From Desulfovibrio cuneatus DSM 11391 (GTDB taxonomy: Bacteria; Desulfobacterota; Desulfovibrionia; Desulfovibrionales; Desulfovibrionaceae): 39,885 nucleotides of DNA. Below are positions 1 through 8,484 of this stretch, piece by piece (within the stretch, counting starts at the first letter, position 1; every line of letters begins with the position of its first letter). The translations under genes and the position numbers were made by a program. Location of the stretch: contig NZ_AUCY01000030.1 of assembly GCF_000430005.1 (NCBI RefSeq), positions 1 to 39,885 of the forward strand. Reading direction: 5' to 3'. Under the pieces are notes generated by a model. It ran no database searches, was not told the origin of the DNA, and saw only the letters and a list, made by a program, of their open reading frames with translations.

Positions 1-39
1 CCGCCGTATAGCCTCGGAGCAGGCGTAGCAGTGGAGTAA
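1..39 (+). CDS. C-terminal end of an upstream gene (partial)
   Basis: Frame 1 is open from the window edge for 12 codons and ends in TAA at 37-39; the residues end in GAGVAVE. A hairpin with a T-rich tail follows 4 bases later, as expected after a gene end. Too little remains to name the product, and a chance open frame of this length is possible. Confidence 0.35.
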   Translation, partial: PPYSLGAGVAVE

Positions 40-42
40 GGC

Positions 43-70
43 GCTACTTCGCAAGAAGTAGCCTTTGTTA
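43..70 (+). terminator. Rho-independent terminator-like hairpin
   Basis: GCTACTTC (43-50) and GAAGTAGC (55-62) form a perfect 8-bp stem with a GCAA loop, followed by CTTTGTTATTT. It sits just after the TAA at 37-39. Confidence 0.6.
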
Positions 71-96
71 TTTGTGCAGCTAGAGGGCTATTCTAT

Positions 97-143
97 TGCT
101 AGGGAAGCACTGATTAAATCAGCGTTTCCCTAGCAGATTTTTT
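97..143 (+). repeat. Minimal (solo) family A palindrome, also a terminator
   Basis: The arm TGCTAGGGAA at 97-106 pairs with TTCCCTAGCA at 126-135, and an inner CTGATT/AATCAG pair extends the stem; a GATTTTTTGG tail follows. The sequence equals the two outer ends of the family A elements elsewhere in the window (GGAAACRCTGATTWA and its inverse) joined with nothing between. It may terminate upstream transcription or insulate the RTX gene. Confidence 0.7.
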
Positions 144-210
144 GGCATATATATAAAGGAGAGTCCTGTGCGGGGGAAATTTGTTGCTTCGTGGCAAAGC
201 AAGTGTTTTT

Positions 211-239
211 TTGTTGACAAAACAATATAAATGTATACT
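211..239 (+). promoter_or_regulatory. Candidate sigma-70 promoter of the RTX gene
   Basis: TATACT at 234-239 is a good -10 box. TTGTTG at 211-216 gives a 17-bp spacer. The better-looking TTGACA at 214-219 would leave only 14 bp. The site lies about 40 bp upstream of the ATG at 278. Confidence 0.5.
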
Positions 240-277
240 ACTATAGACAAGAATTATTTTACCCAAGGGGAAAACTC

Positions 278-3200
278 ATGTCTCAACAACCAAAATCCAC
301 GCAAGCTGCCCACGCACAAATTGCTTTGTTTGCTCCTGTAGCAGGGGAAAACCTTGTGGTGCCGCAAGCAGGAAATAATGCGCTTAAATTTGATTTTGAT
401 ATTACAAAAAGTACATTCTACCGTAGTGAGAATGACTTGATTATAGAAGGTGAAGACGGCGGCAAATTGACGCTGGATGACTTTTTTGCTGTGGGCACAC
501 AAGGTACGTTGCCCCAGTGGGTGCTTGAAGACGGCACCGTGGTGGAAAGTGCGGCCTTTTTGAAAGCACAATCTCCTGACCTGGACATTGCCACCGCTGC
601 AGGGCCAGCCCAAAGCAGCGCCAGCTCTGGCCTTGGTGAATATAGCGACGGCACAGGTAGCTTGCTTGGTGGCACTGACCGCCTGGGCTCTTTGGGCACA
701 GACCAGTGGGGCCGACAAGCCAGCGAGCAAGAATTGGTGCAAAGTCCTCAGCTTGCTGAGGTCACTCCAGGTGCGGCCCCAGGCCCCCTTCCAGGCCCCC
801 TTCCTGGGCCTACCCCGCCACCTCCACCACCTCCGCCACCTCCACCACCTGTAGTGACGGATGATGACAATATCACCGTCAATGCAGGGGCAGCTACCCT
901 CAGCTCCATGAAAATTTTTGGCGATAGTGTCGACCAGTCAACCTACAATACCCTGCCCGGCAGAACCACTCCTGTGCAGGGCACGGACGGGGCCGATACC
1001 ATTAGCACCAGCAACAATGACAATGCCATTATTGGTGGTGCCGATAACGACACCATTGAAAGCGATGGCAATTCCCCCGCCATTATTGGGGGCGAAGTAT
1101 ACCCCGATGGCGGTACTGGCGTGTGGGGTAATGACACCATTACCGTGAACGCGACTGCTTTGAATAGCTCTGTTGTTGATGGTGGCGCAGGAAACGACTC
1201 CATAACCATTAATGCCAATGTGGGGAGCAGCTCTGTACTCAGTGGCGACACCAGCGCAGGCATGAGCCAGGGGCTTGGTGGCAACGACACTCTTACTGCT
1301 ACCTCTCTTGCTGGTTATGCTACAGCCAGCGGCGATGCCGGAGCTTATCTTGACGGCTCAGCAAAGGGCGGCAACGACAGCCTGCACATTGGCACTGTGA
1401 ACAACGGTATTGTGAGCGGCGACGCGGGGGGCGCTATGTATGAAACCGCCCAGGGCGGTAACGACTTCATTCTTGTTGACACATTGCAAAATGGTTCTGT
1501 GGGCGGTGACGCGGGCAGCCAAATGTTTGACTCCTCCATGGGCGGCAGCGACACTATTACCATAGGCACTATGCAAGATGGCTTGGTGGGTGGGGATTCT
1601 GCTTCCAGCATGTCTGGCTCAACCGTAGGCGGCGACGACAGCATTGCCATTACCACCATGCAGGGTGGTACCGTTGGTGGCGATGCTGTGGGCACCTTCT
1701 ATGACGGTTCTGTGCAGGGCGGTAACGATACCATCAATATAACCACGATGAGTGGCGGTTTTGTTGGCGGCGATGCTGGTTCACAGCTCAACTCCACCAG
1801 TAAAGGCGGCAATGACAGCATTCACATAGCAACCTTGACAAGTGGCTATGTGGGTGGCGATGCCGGGGAGAACATGCAGCATAATGCCATTGGCGGCAAT
1901 GACACCATTACGGTGGATTCTGCCACCAGCGGCTACATTGGCGGCGACGCAGCCGACCGTATGTATAATGCCAGCAAGGGCGGCAACGACAGCATTGCCC
2001 TTGGCAACCTTACGGGTTCTGGCACCTTGTATGTTGGTGGTGATGCTGGCTACCAAATGAGGGACTCTACCCAGGGTGGTGATGACACCATTACTATTAC
2101 TTCCATTACTGGTTCGAAAAAATATATTGGCGGTGACGCAGGTTATACCATGACAGGCGGCACGGGTGGGAACGATAGCATTTTCGTTGCGGGTGCTGTG
2201 AATGCCAGCTATGTGGCAGGCGATGCCGGAGCAGACATGAGCAACGCTACAGGTGGCAACGACACCCTTACTGCGGCTTTGGTCAATGGCTATGGCACCG
2301 TAGCTGGTGATGCCGGGCGAAATATGCTTGGCGCTTCGCAAGGTGGCAACGACAGCCTTACCGTAGGCACCGTGAACTACGGCACTGTAAGCGGCGATGC
2401 CGGGGGTGTCCTTGCTGACACCGCCCAGGGTGGTAACGACAGCATCAATGTTGACACACTTCAGAATGGCTCTGTTGGTGGCGACGCAGGCTCGCAAATG
2501 TTTGACTCCTCCAAGGGTGGCAAGGACACCATTACCATAGGCACTATGGTCAATGGTCTGGTGGGTGGCGATTCTGCTTCCAGCATGTCTGGCTCAACCG
2601 TAGGCGGCGACGACAGCATTGCCATTACGGCAATGCAGAACGGTACCGTTGGCGGCGACGCTGCCGGAGTTTTTTCGGATTCCACCAAAGGCGGCAACGA
2701 CACCATAAACATAACCACCATGACTGGCGGTTCTGTGGCTGGCGATGCAGGCTACCAGTTGAACAACAATTCCACTGGTGGCAACGACAGCATTCACATA
2801 GCCAGCATGAGTAGCGGTTATGTGGGTGGCGATGCCGGGGAGAACATGCAGCATAACGCCATTGGCGGCAATGACACCATTACCGTGGATTCTGCCACCA
2901 GCGGCTACATTGGCGGCGATGCAGCCGACCGTATGTACAATACCAGCAAGGGTGGCAACGACAGTATTACCCTTGGCAACCTTACGGGTTCTGGCACCTT
3001 GTATGTAGGTGGTGATGCTGGCTACCAAATGAGCGATTCTGCCCAGGGCGGTAACGACAGCATTACTGTGACTTCCATGACTGGAAACACTACGTATGTT
3101 GCGGGTGACGCTGGCCATAGCATGACCGGGCCTGGAGTTGTGGGTGGCAACGACACCATTGCCGTTACTACCATGCTTGGTGGCAAGCTGGCTGGTGATG

Positions 3201-5128
3201 CCGGACACACCATGACCAACAGTACTGGCGGCGATGATAGTATAACGGTGACTGATTTTGGCGGCGGCAGTTTGAGCGGCTATGTGAGCGGCGATGCGGG
3301 ATTATATATGAATGGTGCCAGCCAGGGTGGTAAGGACACTATTGCCGTAACCAACTTCATAAAAGGCACCATTGCCGGCGATGCCGGATTGACTATGAAG
3401 GATACCAGCAAAGGCGGGAATGACAGCATTACCATTGGAGCCATGAGCAGTTATACCACTGTTGCGGGCGACGCCGGATCTTCCATGTATAATACCACTA
3501 AGGGGGGAGATGATACCATTAGCGTGGAGTCTACAGCCAACTGGTCGAAGGTGATTGGTGATGCCGGTGAATACATGTATGACAACGCCAAAGGCGGCGA
3601 TGATAGCTTGCACGTCACTACCATGAACGGGGGAGTTGTTTCTGGTGACGCTGGTAGCTTTATGCAGGGGAACAGCCAAGGCGGTGCCGATACCATTACG
3701 GTAACCACCTTGACCGGCGGCAACATTAACGGAGATTCTTCACTGCAAAACTTTGCTCGTGGTGGTGCTGACAGCATTACCGTAGGCTTTATGAAGTCTG
3801 GCTATATTGCGGGTGAAGGCGTAACAATGGAAGGTAATAGCGTTGGCGGTGCTGACATTATTCAGGTAACCACTATGCAAGGTGGCAGTGTGGCTGGAGA
3901 CGGCGCTGAAATGTATGGCCTGAGCCAGGGTGGCAGAGACACCATTACGATTGGTACTATGAGCGGCGCCTCAACCAAGGTGGGCGGTGACGCTTTGATC
4001 ATGTATGAAAACTCCATTGGCAGCGAAGATCAGCTTACAGTAGCCAGCCTCGTGGGCGGTTACGTTGGTGGTGATGCTGGTCAAAACATGCGTGATAACT
4101 CCACTGGCGCAATGGATACGATTACCATTGGCACTATGACAGGTGGCTATGTTGGTGGTGATGCCGGCGAGCAGATGCTGGAGGCGTCTGTAGGCAACGA
4201 TGATAGTGTGACTATTGACACCATGAATGGTGGTATGGTTGGTGGCGATGCTGGAGTGTTCATGAAGGGAACTTCCGCGGGCGGTGACGATACGATTGCC
4301 ATAACCACCATGAATGGCGGTGTTGTGGCGGGTGATGCCGGATCTGCAATGCAGGACAGCGCCACAGGTGGCGACGATGTGATTAACGTCAGCACCATGA
4401 ACGGTGGCAGAATTTATGGTGATGCCCCCATCATGGACAGTACCAACACAGCCGGTAACGACACCATTCATGTGGGCAGCATGACAGGCGGCAGCATTTA
4501 TGGCGATGCTGGCAATGGCGGGGCGGGTGACGACCACATTATTATTGACAGCCTCAGCGGAACGGCAGCCAAAGCCATTAATGGTGGCGGCGGCACAGAT
4601 ATGTTTACTTACAATAACAGCGACAATGGTGGGCACAGCCTGAGCTTGGATAGCGCTGGCAACGTGAGCATTGATAACCAGGCAAAGTATAACAACACGT
4701 CCATTACAGGCTTTGAAGGCCTTGGTGGCGGTGCAGGCAACGACGCCCTTACAGGCAACGCTGGCAACAACGTGCTCAACGGCGGTGCAGGCAACGACAT
4801 TCTTGTGGGCGGCGCCGGGGCAGACACCTTTGTGTGGGGTGCAGGCCATGCTGGCACCGTGGGTAACCCTGCTGAAGACACCATTTCAGACTTCAACATG
4901 GCAGATGGTGACAAGCTGGACCTGAGCAGTTTGCTGAGTAGTATGAACCAGGACAACATGGACGACTACCTGCAACTGAGCTACGATGCCAATACCAACA
5001 CAACAACCCTGCATATAGATACCAACGGCAACTGCCAAAATGGTGACTACAACCAGAGCATTGTGCTGGAGAATACCCACTTGAGCGCTACGGATTTGCA
5101 GAACATACTCACTAACTTTGGCAACTAG
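278..5128 (+). CDS. Giant RTX-type repeat protein, probable type I secreted surface protein
   Basis: This 1616-residue acidic Gly/Asp/Asn-rich protein has no Sec signal peptide. Residues 1-165 are non-repetitive and loosely resemble the N-terminal prefix of BapA-like adhesins. A proline hinge (about 168-190) follows, with a run of 12 prolines. Residues ~250-1450 hold about 37 units of roughly 33 residues. Each carries GGNDSI or GGDDTI, a short variable strand, then GGDAG..M. Residues ~1483-1520 are classical hemolysin-type nonapeptides (GGAGNDxLx), which bind calcium between turns. The C-terminus (DTISDFN...DLSSLL) is typical of type I secretion substrates. The start is preceded by AAGGGGA. 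A ten-unit block is duplicated (see findings). A beta-solenoid adhesin or matrix protein is the likely role. No ABC exporter or membrane-fusion gene is visible nearby, so the transporter is inferred. Confidence 0.85.
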   Translation: MSQQPKSTQAAHAQIALFAPVAGENLVVPQAGNNALKFDFDITKSTFYRSENDLIIEGEDGGKLTLDDFFAVGTQGTLPQWVLEDGTVVESAAFLKAQSPDLDIATAAGPAQSSASSGLGEYSDGTGSLLGGTDRLGSLGTDQWGRQASEQELVQSPQLAEVTPGAAPGPLPGPLPGPTPPPPPPPPPPPPVVTDDDNITVNAGAATLSSMKIFGDSVDQSTYNTLPGRTTPVQGTDGADTISTSNNDNAIIGGADNDTIESDGNSPAIIGGEVYPDGGTGVWGNDTITVNATALNSSVVDGGAGNDSITINANVGSSSVLSGDTSAGMSQGLGGNDTLTATSLAGYATASGDAGAYLDGSAKGGNDSLHIGTVNNGIVSGDAGGAMYETAQGGNDFILVDTLQNGSVGGDAGSQMFDSSMGGSDTITIGTMQDGLVGGDSASSMSGSTVGGDDSIAITTMQGGTVGGDAVGTFYDGSVQGGNDTINITTMSGGFVGGDAGSQLNSTSKGGNDSIHIATLTSGYVGGDAGENMQHNAIGGNDTITVDSATSGYIGGDAADRMYNASKGGNDSIALGNLTGSGTLYVGGDAGYQMRDSTQGGDDTITITSITGSKKYIGGDAGYTMTGGTGGNDSIFVAGAVNASYVAGDAGADMSNATGGNDTLTAALVNGYGTVAGDAGRNMLGASQGGNDSLTVGTVNYGTVSGDAGGVLADTAQGGNDSINVDTLQNGSVGGDAGSQMFDSSKGGKDTITIGTMVNGLVGGDSASSMSGSTVGGDDSIAITAMQNGTVGGDAAGVFSDSTKGGNDTINITTMTGGSVAGDAGYQLNNNSTGGNDSIHIASMSSGYVGGDAGENMQHNAIGGNDTITVDSATSGYIGGDAADRMYNTSKGGNDSITLGNLTGSGTLYVGGDAGYQMSDSAQGGNDSITVTSMTGNTTYVAGDAGHSMTGPGVVGGNDTIAVTTMLGGKLAGDAGHTMTNSTGGDDSITVTDFGGGSLSGYVSGDAGLYMNGASQGGKDTIAVTNFIKGTIAGDAGLTMKDTSKGGNDSITIGAMSSYTTVAGDAGSSMYNTTKGGDDTISVESTANWSKVIGDAGEYMYDNAKGGDDSLHVTTMNGGVVSGDAGSFMQGNSQGGADTITVTTLTGGNINGDSSLQNFARGGADSITVGFMKSGYIAGEGVTMEGNSVGGADIIQVTTMQGGSVAGDGAEMYGLSQGGRDTITIGTMSGASTKVGGDALIMYENSIGSEDQLTVASLVGGYVGGDAGQNMRDNSTGAMDTITIGTMTGGYVGGDAGEQMLEASVGNDDSVTIDTMNGGMVGGDAGVFMKGTSAGGDDTIAITTMNGGVVAGDAGSAMQDSATGGDDVINVSTMNGGRIYGDAPIMDSTNTAGNDTIHVGSMTGGSIYGDAGNGGAGDDHIIIDSLSGTAAKAINGGGGTDMFTYNNSDNGGHSLSLDSAGNVSIDNQAKYNNTSITGFEGLGGGAGNDALTGNAGNNVLNGGAGNDILVGGAGADTFVWGAGHAGTVGNPAEDTISDFNMADGDKLDLSSLLSSMNQDNMDDYLQLSYDANTNTTTLHIDTNGNCQNGDYNQSIVLENTHLSATDLQNILTNFGN
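1277..3225 (+). repeat. Tandem ~975-bp duplication inside the RTX gene
   Basis: The segment from about 1277 to 2250 is repeated from about 2252 to 3225. The offset is 975 bp at the start and 972 bp near 1851/2823, so one codon was lost. The copies share long identical stretches, for example around the GENMQHNAIGG unit at 1860 and 2832. Each copy carries about ten or eleven 33-residue units. Confidence 0.85.
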
Positions 5129-5168
5129 CGGAATCGCTCAATAGTCAATGGTTTTCAGGCAATAATAC

Positions 5169-5211
5169 AAGGCCCCTGCACAACTTTTACGGTTGTGCAG
5201 GGGCCTTTGTT
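5169..5211 (+). terminator. Terminator of the RTX gene
   Basis: AAGGCCCCTGCACAAC (5169-5184) pairs with GTTGTGCAGGGGCCTT (5192-5207) across a TTTTACG loop, then TTGTTG. It lies 41 bp after the TAG stop. Confidence 0.9.
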
Positions 5212-5251
5212 GCTTTGCATGGGGCTACATACAATGTCTATTTTCCACAAA

Positions 5252-5277
5252 AAAACGCGGCATCATACCGCGTTTTA
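5252..5277. terminator. Bidirectional terminator-like hairpin
   Basis: AAAACGCGG at 5252-5260 and CCGCGTTTT at 5268-5276 form a stem flanked by A-runs and T-runs. It can serve the minus-strand gene ending at 5444 and back up the RTX terminator. Confidence 0.6.
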
Positions 5278-5287
5278 CCAAGAAAAA

Positions 5288-5443
5288 AGGGGGCTGACAA
5301 TTCCGCAGGAAAGCGGAATTGGGAACCGCCCGCAGGGCGGGAGCCGAAGGCCGAGGCCCAGGACGGGCCGAGTCAACTCTTTGGTCCTGCCCCCTTTCAA
5401 AAAATGCAAATAACGCCGCCAAACGGAATAACTGAGCGTTTCC
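5288..5443 (-). repeat. Family A element, copy A1 (one end missing)
   Basis: In minus orientation it begins GGAAACGCTCAG at 5443, directly against the TAA stop of the gene ending at 5444. It contains the GC-rich cassette with stems CCGCCC-tgc-GGGCGG (5326-5340) and AATTCCGC/GCGGAATT. The distal end present in A3 and A4 is missing and is replaced by the hairpin at 5252-5277. Confidence 0.85.
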
Positions 5444-6019
5444 TTATACAAGGCGCTCAAAAATAAGATTATACATTTGCCGTACCACAAGGGAGAGTTT
5501 GAGCTGAATTTTGGCGCCTTCCTGGTGTTTGGCCGCAAAAATATCTGCCAAATACGCTGCCACAGGGGAAAAATCTGTCTCCGCCTTGGGCCGTAGCAAA
5601 TCAAGGTAGGTGTTCAGCCGGGCTTGGCGCTGGGCAGCCTTTTTTTCCGGCTGGTTTAAAAAGGGTGCTTTTGCGCGGTAAAGGGCAAAAAACTCTTCTG
5701 CCTTGTCGGGGAACGAACGCTTGAGTGCCATATACCATAAGGCAATACTCACAACGCGCAGTTCTTGCAGGGCCAAGTTCCGCTTTTTAAATTGGAGCAA
5801 GCTAAAGTGTAATTCTTCCACGTCTGCGGTAAAGTCGTAGGAGTCGTACAAGGCTTGAAAATTGGCGATAACCTCTTCCGCATTATATTGCGTTAAGGTG
5901 GTGCGCCCTGCTTGGGAAGGGGAGGAAGGTGGTTGCGTATGTTCCGTATGCTGCATATGGGGTATGTTTACCAGAAGCCCCCTGTGGGAGGCAAGGGAAA
6001 GTGCGTGGTTTTCTTGCAT
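5444..6019 (-). CDS. Hypothetical protein
   Basis: No family was recognised for this 191-residue protein. The first ~45 residues are Pro/Ser/Thr/His-rich and probably disordered. The remainder is helical and charged, without signal peptide or membrane segment. Two starts are possible: ATG at 6019 (no clear ribosome site) or the internal ATG at 5956, after which codon use and sequence look more regular. The stop codon abuts a family A repeat. Upstream lies a ~280-bp non-coding stretch shared with the divergent methyltransferase gene. It is most likely a lineage-specific cytoplasmic protein; no function is claimed. Confidence 0.6.
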   Translation of the reverse strand: MQENHALSLASHRGLLVNIPHMQHTEHTQPPSSPSQAGRTTLTQYNAEEVIANFQALYDSYDFTADVEELHFSLLQFKKRNLALQELRVVSIALWYMALKRSFPDKAEEFFALYRAKAPFLNQPEKKAAQRQARLNTYLDLLRPKAETDFSPVAAYLADIFAAKHQEGAKIQLKLSLVVRQMYNLIFERLV

Positions 6020-6303
6020 CCTGGCATAAAAAAATCACAGGGTTGCCAGGAGCGTTGAAATCTTAAACGAACAATACACAATAGGAATGATGGCCTGCGC
6101 AAGCACACGACCACAAGCAAAGGGTTGGGTGAGCCAGGGGGCTTTGCCCGCGCACGTGGTTGCAAGCGAATCACGTAGGGTGTTTCTGAAAAGAGGGGGC
6201 GTTTACCGGCCAGGGCTTGCCTAATGCGTAAAACGTATTGTACTGGGTTCCTGGCTAGCCACACCCTTTGCTGCATCCTGTTATTACAAGAACAAAACAC
6301 GTT

Positions 6304-7218
6304 ATGCCACACAACCAGTATGCCAAAGCCCAATTTCCCTGTGGTCTTGCACAGCCGCAAGGCAGTTTTCGCTTTTCACAAGACGCATTGCTCCTTGCGG
6401 CCTTTGCCAGCCTGTTCTGGCGGGAAGGGGCAGAACCAGCCCAGGCAGATGAGGGTGGTGAAGGGCCAGTGGTGCAGCCGCCGCGTTCTCCCCTGCTGCT
6501 GGATATTGGCACAGGCTGCGGGGTGGTTGCCTTGCGGCACCTGCTGCATTTTCCTGCGGCCCATGCCATGGGCCTTGAATTTCAGCCGGAATTACTGGAG
6601 GCAGCGGTGGCCAATGCCCACACCCTTGGGGTGGGGGAGCGTTTTGTGCCGCTCCTTGGCAATGTGCATGATTTTTCCCCGCTTTCCCCAGGGCACCCCC
6701 TGCCTGAGTTTGCCCAAAGCTGCGCCCTGGTGGTGGCCAACCCCCCTTACAGGCTGTATGGGCATGGGCGCATTCCTGCTTCCCCCCTGCGGGAAAAGGC
6801 CCTGTTCGGGACTGAAGGCACTTTGCCAGCCTTCTGCCAGGTGGCAGCCATGGCCTTGCAGCAAGAAGGCGTATTGTGCGTGGTGTTTCCTGCCGCAGGG
6901 CTTGCCAGGTTGCAGGGGGCATTGCATGGGGCAGGGCTGGGCATTACCCACACCATGCATGTGTATAGCCGGGCAGGGGAGCCTGCCCAGCTTGTGCTTG
7001 TGGCGGCAACCAAAGGGGCCGGGGGTGTGGGGCCTGCGAGTTCTGCAGGCACAGGCGGTAGTGGGGGTACTGCGCTCACCCGGCTGCCAGACCTTGTGGT
7101 GCACCAGGGTACGGGCAGGGAAAGCTGCCTGACCAAGGCGGTGCTGGCTTTTTGCCCGGAACTGGCCCGTAACCGGGGCAATGGTGCGGTTGTACATGAT
7201 AATGGGAGTGATGCATGA
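6304..7218 (+). CDS. TrmN6-like N6-adenine tRNA methyltransferase
   Basis: A class I SAM-dependent methyltransferase of the TrmN6 (YfiC) type, about 304 residues. The amino end carries the family's substrate segment (GSFRFSQDALLLAAF). Next come the SAM-binding motif LLDIGTGCGVVAL and the adenine-methylating tetrad NPPY (in VVANPPYRLYG). TrmN6 in E. coli methylates A37 of tRNA-Val1; that substrate is inferred here. A Gly/Ser/Thr-rich insert near residues 235-255 is unusual and may be a loop. The ATG at 6304 was chosen because homology begins there; an in-frame start at 6268 exists and neither has a strong ribosome site. The stop overlaps the start of the next gene, indicating translational coupling. 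Confidence 0.8.
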   Translation: MPHNQYAKAQFPCGLAQPQGSFRFSQDALLLAAFASLFWREGAEPAQADEGGEGPVVQPPRSPLLLDIGTGCGVVALRHLLHFPAAHAMGLEFQPELLEAAVANAHTLGVGERFVPLLGNVHDFSPLSPGHPLPEFAQSCALVVANPPYRLYGHGRIPASPLREKALFGTEGTLPAFCQVAAMALQQEGVLCVVFPAAGLARLQGALHGAGLGITHTMHVYSRAGEPAQLVLVAATKGAGGVGPASSAGTGGSGGTALTRLPDLVVHQGTGRESCLTKAVLAFCPELARNRGNGAVVHDNGSDA

Positions 7219-7922
7219 CCAGAGCAGAACGGCTGTTACATCTTATGCAACTGCTGCGTATGGCGAAAAGGCCTGTGGCAGGGGCTACCCTGGCCGGGGC
7301 ACTTGGGGTAAGCCTGCGCACCCTGTACCGCGATATTGCCAGCTTGCAGGCGCAAGGGGCACGGGTGGAGGGCGAAGCCGGGCTTGGCTATGTGTTGCGC
7401 GGCGGTTTTTTGTTGCCGCCACTTATGTTCAGTGGGGAAGAACTGGAAGCCCTGGCCCTGGGCCTTGCCTGGGTGCAGGAACGGGGCGACAACGACCTTG
7501 CCCCGGCAGCAGGGCAGGCCACGGCAAAAATTGCGGCAGTGCTGCCTCCGGCTTTGCAGCAGGCCTTTGCCCACACAGGTATGCTTGTGGGGCCGGGAGA
7601 ACTGGTGGAAAACGCCAGCCAGTGGTTGCCGGAAGTACGCCGTGCCATTCGCCACGAGCAAAAGCTGCTTCTTACCTATGCCGATGCTGCCGGGGTGCAA
7701 AGCAAGCGCGTGGTGTGGCCCTTTGCCATTGGTTTTTTCGATTGTGTCCGCATTATCGGTGCCTGGTGCGAGTTGCGCCAGGGGTTTAGGCACTTTCGTT
7801 CAGACAGAATTAGGCAGCTTGCCGTGCTGGAGCAAGATTACCCGCGCAGGCGTGAGGCACTATTGCAAGAGTGGATGGAACTGGAAAATATACACTGTGC
7901 ACACACTGCTGACAAAAACTGA
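7215..7922 (+). CDS. YafY-type HTH/WYL transcriptional regulator
   Basis: The 235-residue protein starts with a DeoR-like helix-turn-helix (about 5-55; TLAGALGVSLRTLYRDIASL). A short wing (GLGYVLRGGF) and a helical linker follow, then a WYL-type sensor domain (about 140-215; RHEQKLLLTYADAAG, then VWPFAIGFFDCVRIIGAWCELR). WYL regulators bind nucleic acid or small ligands and often control the adjacent gene. GGGAG at 7204-7208 is spaced 6 bases from the ATG, which overlaps the methyltransferase stop (ATGA-type overlap). The VOC gene follows in the same direction 71 bp later, and YafY-type regulators are commonly paired with VOC enzymes, so it probably regulates that gene and itself. Confidence 0.85.
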   Translation: MTRAERLLHLMQLLRMAKRPVAGATLAGALGVSLRTLYRDIASLQAQGARVEGEAGLGYVLRGGFLLPPLMFSGEELEALALGLAWVQERGDNDLAPAAGQATAKIAAVLPPALQQAFAHTGMLVGPGELVENASQWLPEVRRAIRHEQKLLLTYADAAGVQSKRVVWPFAIGFFDCVRIIGAWCELRQGFRHFRSDRIRQLAVLEQDYPRRREALLQEWMELENIHCAHTADKN

Positions 7923-7993
7923 CAGTAGCTTCGGGTAGGGTGTGTGTTGTTGGCCGCATGCTGCGCCAGCAAATACACTACACGAGGTTATAT

Positions 7994-8359
7994 ATGACAC
8001 GCCCTGATTCTGTTATTTATTATGTGGAAAATATTGAAGCGAGCACCGACTTTTATACCAGCCTGCTGGGAGCCTCCACGGAGTTTGCCAGCCCGGAATA
8101 TGTGCAGTTTGCCCTTGGCAATGGCCTGACTTTGGGGCTGTGGGCACGCCACACAGTTGCCCCTGCGGCAACCCCTGCTGGCGGGGGAGAGCTGTGCTTT
8201 CCCCTGGAAGATGCCGCAACGCTGGATGCCCTGTTCGCTTCTTTGCAATCAAAGGGTGTTACCGTGGCACAGGCCCCCACCACCATGTGCTTTGGGTATA
8301 ACTTCCTTGTGCAAGACCCGGACGGACACCGCCTGCGCTTTTACGTGCCAGCCATGTAA
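7994..8359 (+). CDS. VOC-family (glyoxalase/bleomycin-resistance fold) protein
   Basis: A 121-residue single-domain vicinal-oxygen-chelate protein. The first beta-alpha-beta-beta-beta module (YYVENIEASTDFYTSLLG) and the second (VQDPDGHRLRFYVP, with the usual Asp-Pro-Asp-Gly turn) are visible. A hydrophobic pocket and dimeric assembly are typical of the family. Substrate cannot be deduced; detoxification or small-molecule binding is likely. CGAGG at 7983-7987 sets the ATG at 7994, although the frame is open from 7940. It follows the WYL regulator and is closed by the strong terminator at 8410-8446, so the three genes from 6304 form one unit. Confidence 0.8.
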   Translation: MTRPDSVIYYVENIEASTDFYTSLLGASTEFASPEYVQFALGNGLTLGLWARHTVAPAATPAGGGELCFPLEDAATLDALFASLQSKGVTVAQAPTTMCFGYNFLVQDPDGHRLRFYVPAM

Positions 8360-8409
8360 GGGGCAGCGCTCCTGATGAGGCTGTAAATTCCTCCATATGG
8401 AATACCAAT

Positions 8410-8446
8410 AAAAAGGAACCTCTGCTATGCAGAGGTTCCTTTTTTG
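8410..8446. terminator. Strong bidirectional terminator
   Basis: AAAAAGGAACCTCTGC and GCAGAGGTTCCTTTTTT pair perfectly around a TAT loop. It separates the plus-strand VOC gene from the minus-strand TPR operon and can serve both. Confidence 0.95.
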
Positions 8447-8484
8447 TATGAAAAAAAGCAGGCAGAAACAAAAAAGACCAGTAA

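Noticed and set aside
1277-4500. Regularly spaced repeats suggesting a CRISPR array or tandem satellite
   Set aside because: The periodicity (~100 bp) is that of the 33-residue protein units in one open frame, with codon-level divergence; there are no identical direct repeats with unique spacers.
1781-4849. Long minus-strand open frames inside the RTX gene
   Set aside because: They mirror the repeated plus-strand code, are repetitive and of unnatural composition, and have no ribosome sites.
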